A stretch of DNA of 12,624 bases, taken from NCBI GenBank assembly GCA_050701635.1, contig JBOGDF010000151.1, positions 1-12,624 on the forward strand, in the 5' to 3' direction. Made by a program: the position numbers and the translations under genes. Source of the DNA: WHSM01 sp050701635 (GTDB lineage: Bacteria > Actinomycetota > Actinomycetes > Mycobacteriales > Micromonosporaceae). The notes beneath the pieces are model-generated. The model was not told the DNA's origin. It made no database searches and saw only the letters and a program-made list of their open reading frames with translations. This document shows, piece after piece, positions 11,818 through 12,624 of the stretch; position 1 is the stretch's first letter; each line of letters begins with the position of its first letter.

Positions 11818-12624
11818 ATGACTTTCGCGGGGGAGTTGGCCGGTTCGCATCCGATGTTGGGTGCGGTGTCGGCTGGCCGTGAATTGTTGTCGTCGGCTTC
11901 CGGCAAGCCGCTGTGGTCATTGTCCGACGACCAGGTCGGTGAGCTGGTGGATGCGGCGGCCGCGCTCGAGGCGCAGGCCGCGCAGCTGAAGCTCGCGCTG
12001 GTCGCGGAGGCGCACGGCCGGGATGTGGCGGGTCGGGTGGCGGCGTGTTCGACGCAGACCTGGTTGCGTGCCCGGACCCGGGTGACCCCGGCGGCGGCGA
12101 AAGGCCAGGTGGTGCTGGCGGCGGCGCTGACGTCGGGTGGATTGGAGCCGACCCGGGAGGCGTTGGCGGCGGGTCGGATCAACGTCGGGCATGCGCAGGT
12201 GATCGCACGAGTGCTCTCCGAGCTGCCCGACGGCGAGCTGCCCGACGGCGACGTGTCCGACGGCGAGGTGTCCGACGGCGCGTCGCCCGGCGGCGAGGTG
12301 TCCGGCGGTGAGGTGGCCGCCGTTGGCGGGGCCGAGGCTGACGCTGGCGCGGTGCGGGAGTTGGCGCAGGCGCAGTTGTTGGCGTGGGCGGAGCTGTTCG
12401 ATCCGGTGGAGTTGACGAAGCTCGGGCGGCGGATCGAGGCTCATGTCGCGCCCGGGCTGGCGGAGGGGCGGGAAGGGCAGCGGCTCGCTGAGCTGGAGAA
12501 ACGCGCCTGGCGGCGCCGGGAGTTGCGGTTCACCCCGGATGGGCACGGCACGGTCCACGTCCGGGGCCGGCTCGATGTCGAGTCCGCCGCCGTGGTGCAA
12601 CGCGCCCTGGATCCGCTCGCCAAA
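11818..12624 (+). CDS. DUF222 / 13E12-repeat family protein, probable HNH endonuclease (C-terminus outside window)
   Basis: The 269 visible codons run from ATG 11818 to the right edge with no stop. The N-terminal part is the helical DUF222 region: LSDDQVGELVDAAAALEAQAAQLKL (35-59), LVAEAHGRDVAGR, then LAAGRINVGHAQVIARVL and AELFDPVELTKLGRRIEAHV, with ELEKRAWRRRELRF and GRLDVESAAVVQRALDPL near the edge. In this actinobacterial family a C-terminal HNH nuclease domain normally follows; it would lie beyond the window, so nuclease activity is not shown. A Gly/Asp-rich pentapeptide repeat interrupts the domain at about residues 135-164. Leucine TTG codons are common (13 of 269 codons by my reading, against 3 of 647 in the thiolase fusion), and the word GTAC, frequent elsewhere, is absent. 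This suggests a different history. Confidence 0.85.
   Translation, partial: MTFAGELAGSHPMLGAVSAGRELLSSASGKPLWSLSDDQVGELVDAAAALEAQAAQLKLALVAEAHGRDVAGRVAACSTQTWLRARTRVTPAAAKGQVVLAAALTSGGLEPTREALAAGRINVGHAQVIARVLSELPDGELPDGDVSDGEVSDGASPGGEVSGGEVAAVGGAEADAGAVRELAQAQLLAWAELFDPVELTKLGRRIEAHVAPGLAEGREGQRLAELEKRAWRRRELRFTPDGHGTVHVRGRLDVESAAVVQRALDPLAK
12220..12309 (+). repeat. In-frame 15-bp tandem repeat encoding a pentapeptide
   Basis: Six 15-base units encode ELPDG, ELPDG, DVSDG, EVSDG, ASPGG and EVSGG. The first two are identical (GAGCTGCCCGACGGC) and the later ones diverge gradually. The units remain in frame, so copy-number change would add or remove five residues. The insertion is acidic and flexible, sitting between two helical parts of the DUF222 region. 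Confidence 0.85.

Noticed and set aside
12220..12309. CRISPR-like short repeat array
   Set aside because: The 15-bp units are contiguous without spacers, are in frame, and encode a pentapeptide.

Overview
The window is high-GC actinomycete DNA. The supporting signs are GC-rich third codon positions, frequent GTG/TTG starts, overlapping stop/start junctions, TetR regulators beside acyl-CoA genes, and a DUF222/13E12-type gene at the right end. A heavy excess of the word GTAC and intergenic palindromes make a Micromonosporaceae-type genome my best guess, but the sequence alone does not prove it.

Layout. (1) Positions 1-2696: a minus-strand gene, cut off at the left edge, encodes an unusual fusion of an SRPBCC (START-like) lipid-binding domain with a non-canonical thiolase. 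A TetR-family regulator (2052-2696, +) is divergent from it. The intergenic gap carries nested inverted repeats overlapping a promoter that would give a leaderless regulator mRNA. (2) Positions 2689-7451: a cell-envelope/secreted cluster. It holds a membrane-anchored two-domain beta-sandwich protein (minus), a secreted choice-of-anchor B/LVIVD-type protein (minus), and head-to-head with the latter a longer paralogue (+) that adds a putative Ig domain and two P/Homo B domains. All three share the same 10-base ribosome-binding leader. In the longest gene this leader points to a CTG start codon. (3) Positions 7466-7515: a perfect 50-bp palindrome between convergent genes. (4) Positions 7531-11377 (minus): a tightly overlapped operon of TetR regulator, AidB-like acyl-CoA dehydrogenase and two crotonase-fold enzymes. 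A 23-bp palindromic operator sits between the -35 and -10 of its promoter. (5) Positions 11413-11817: intergenic DNA holding a 162-bp MITE-like element with terminal inverted repeats, CTAG flanks and a full-length hairpin. (6) Positions 11818-12624 (+): the 5' part of a DUF222/13E12-family gene with an in-frame pentapeptide repeat and distinctly different codon use.

How the parts work together. Region 1 and the operon in region 4 look like two independently TetR-controlled acyl-CoA (fatty acid or sterol-like) modules. Region 2 is an extracytoplasmic module of unknown function whose two paralogues probably arose by inverted duplication. The right end (MITE plus DUF222) looks like a mobile or fast-evolving accessory segment. 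No rRNA, tRNA, CRISPR array, transposase or phage gene is visible.
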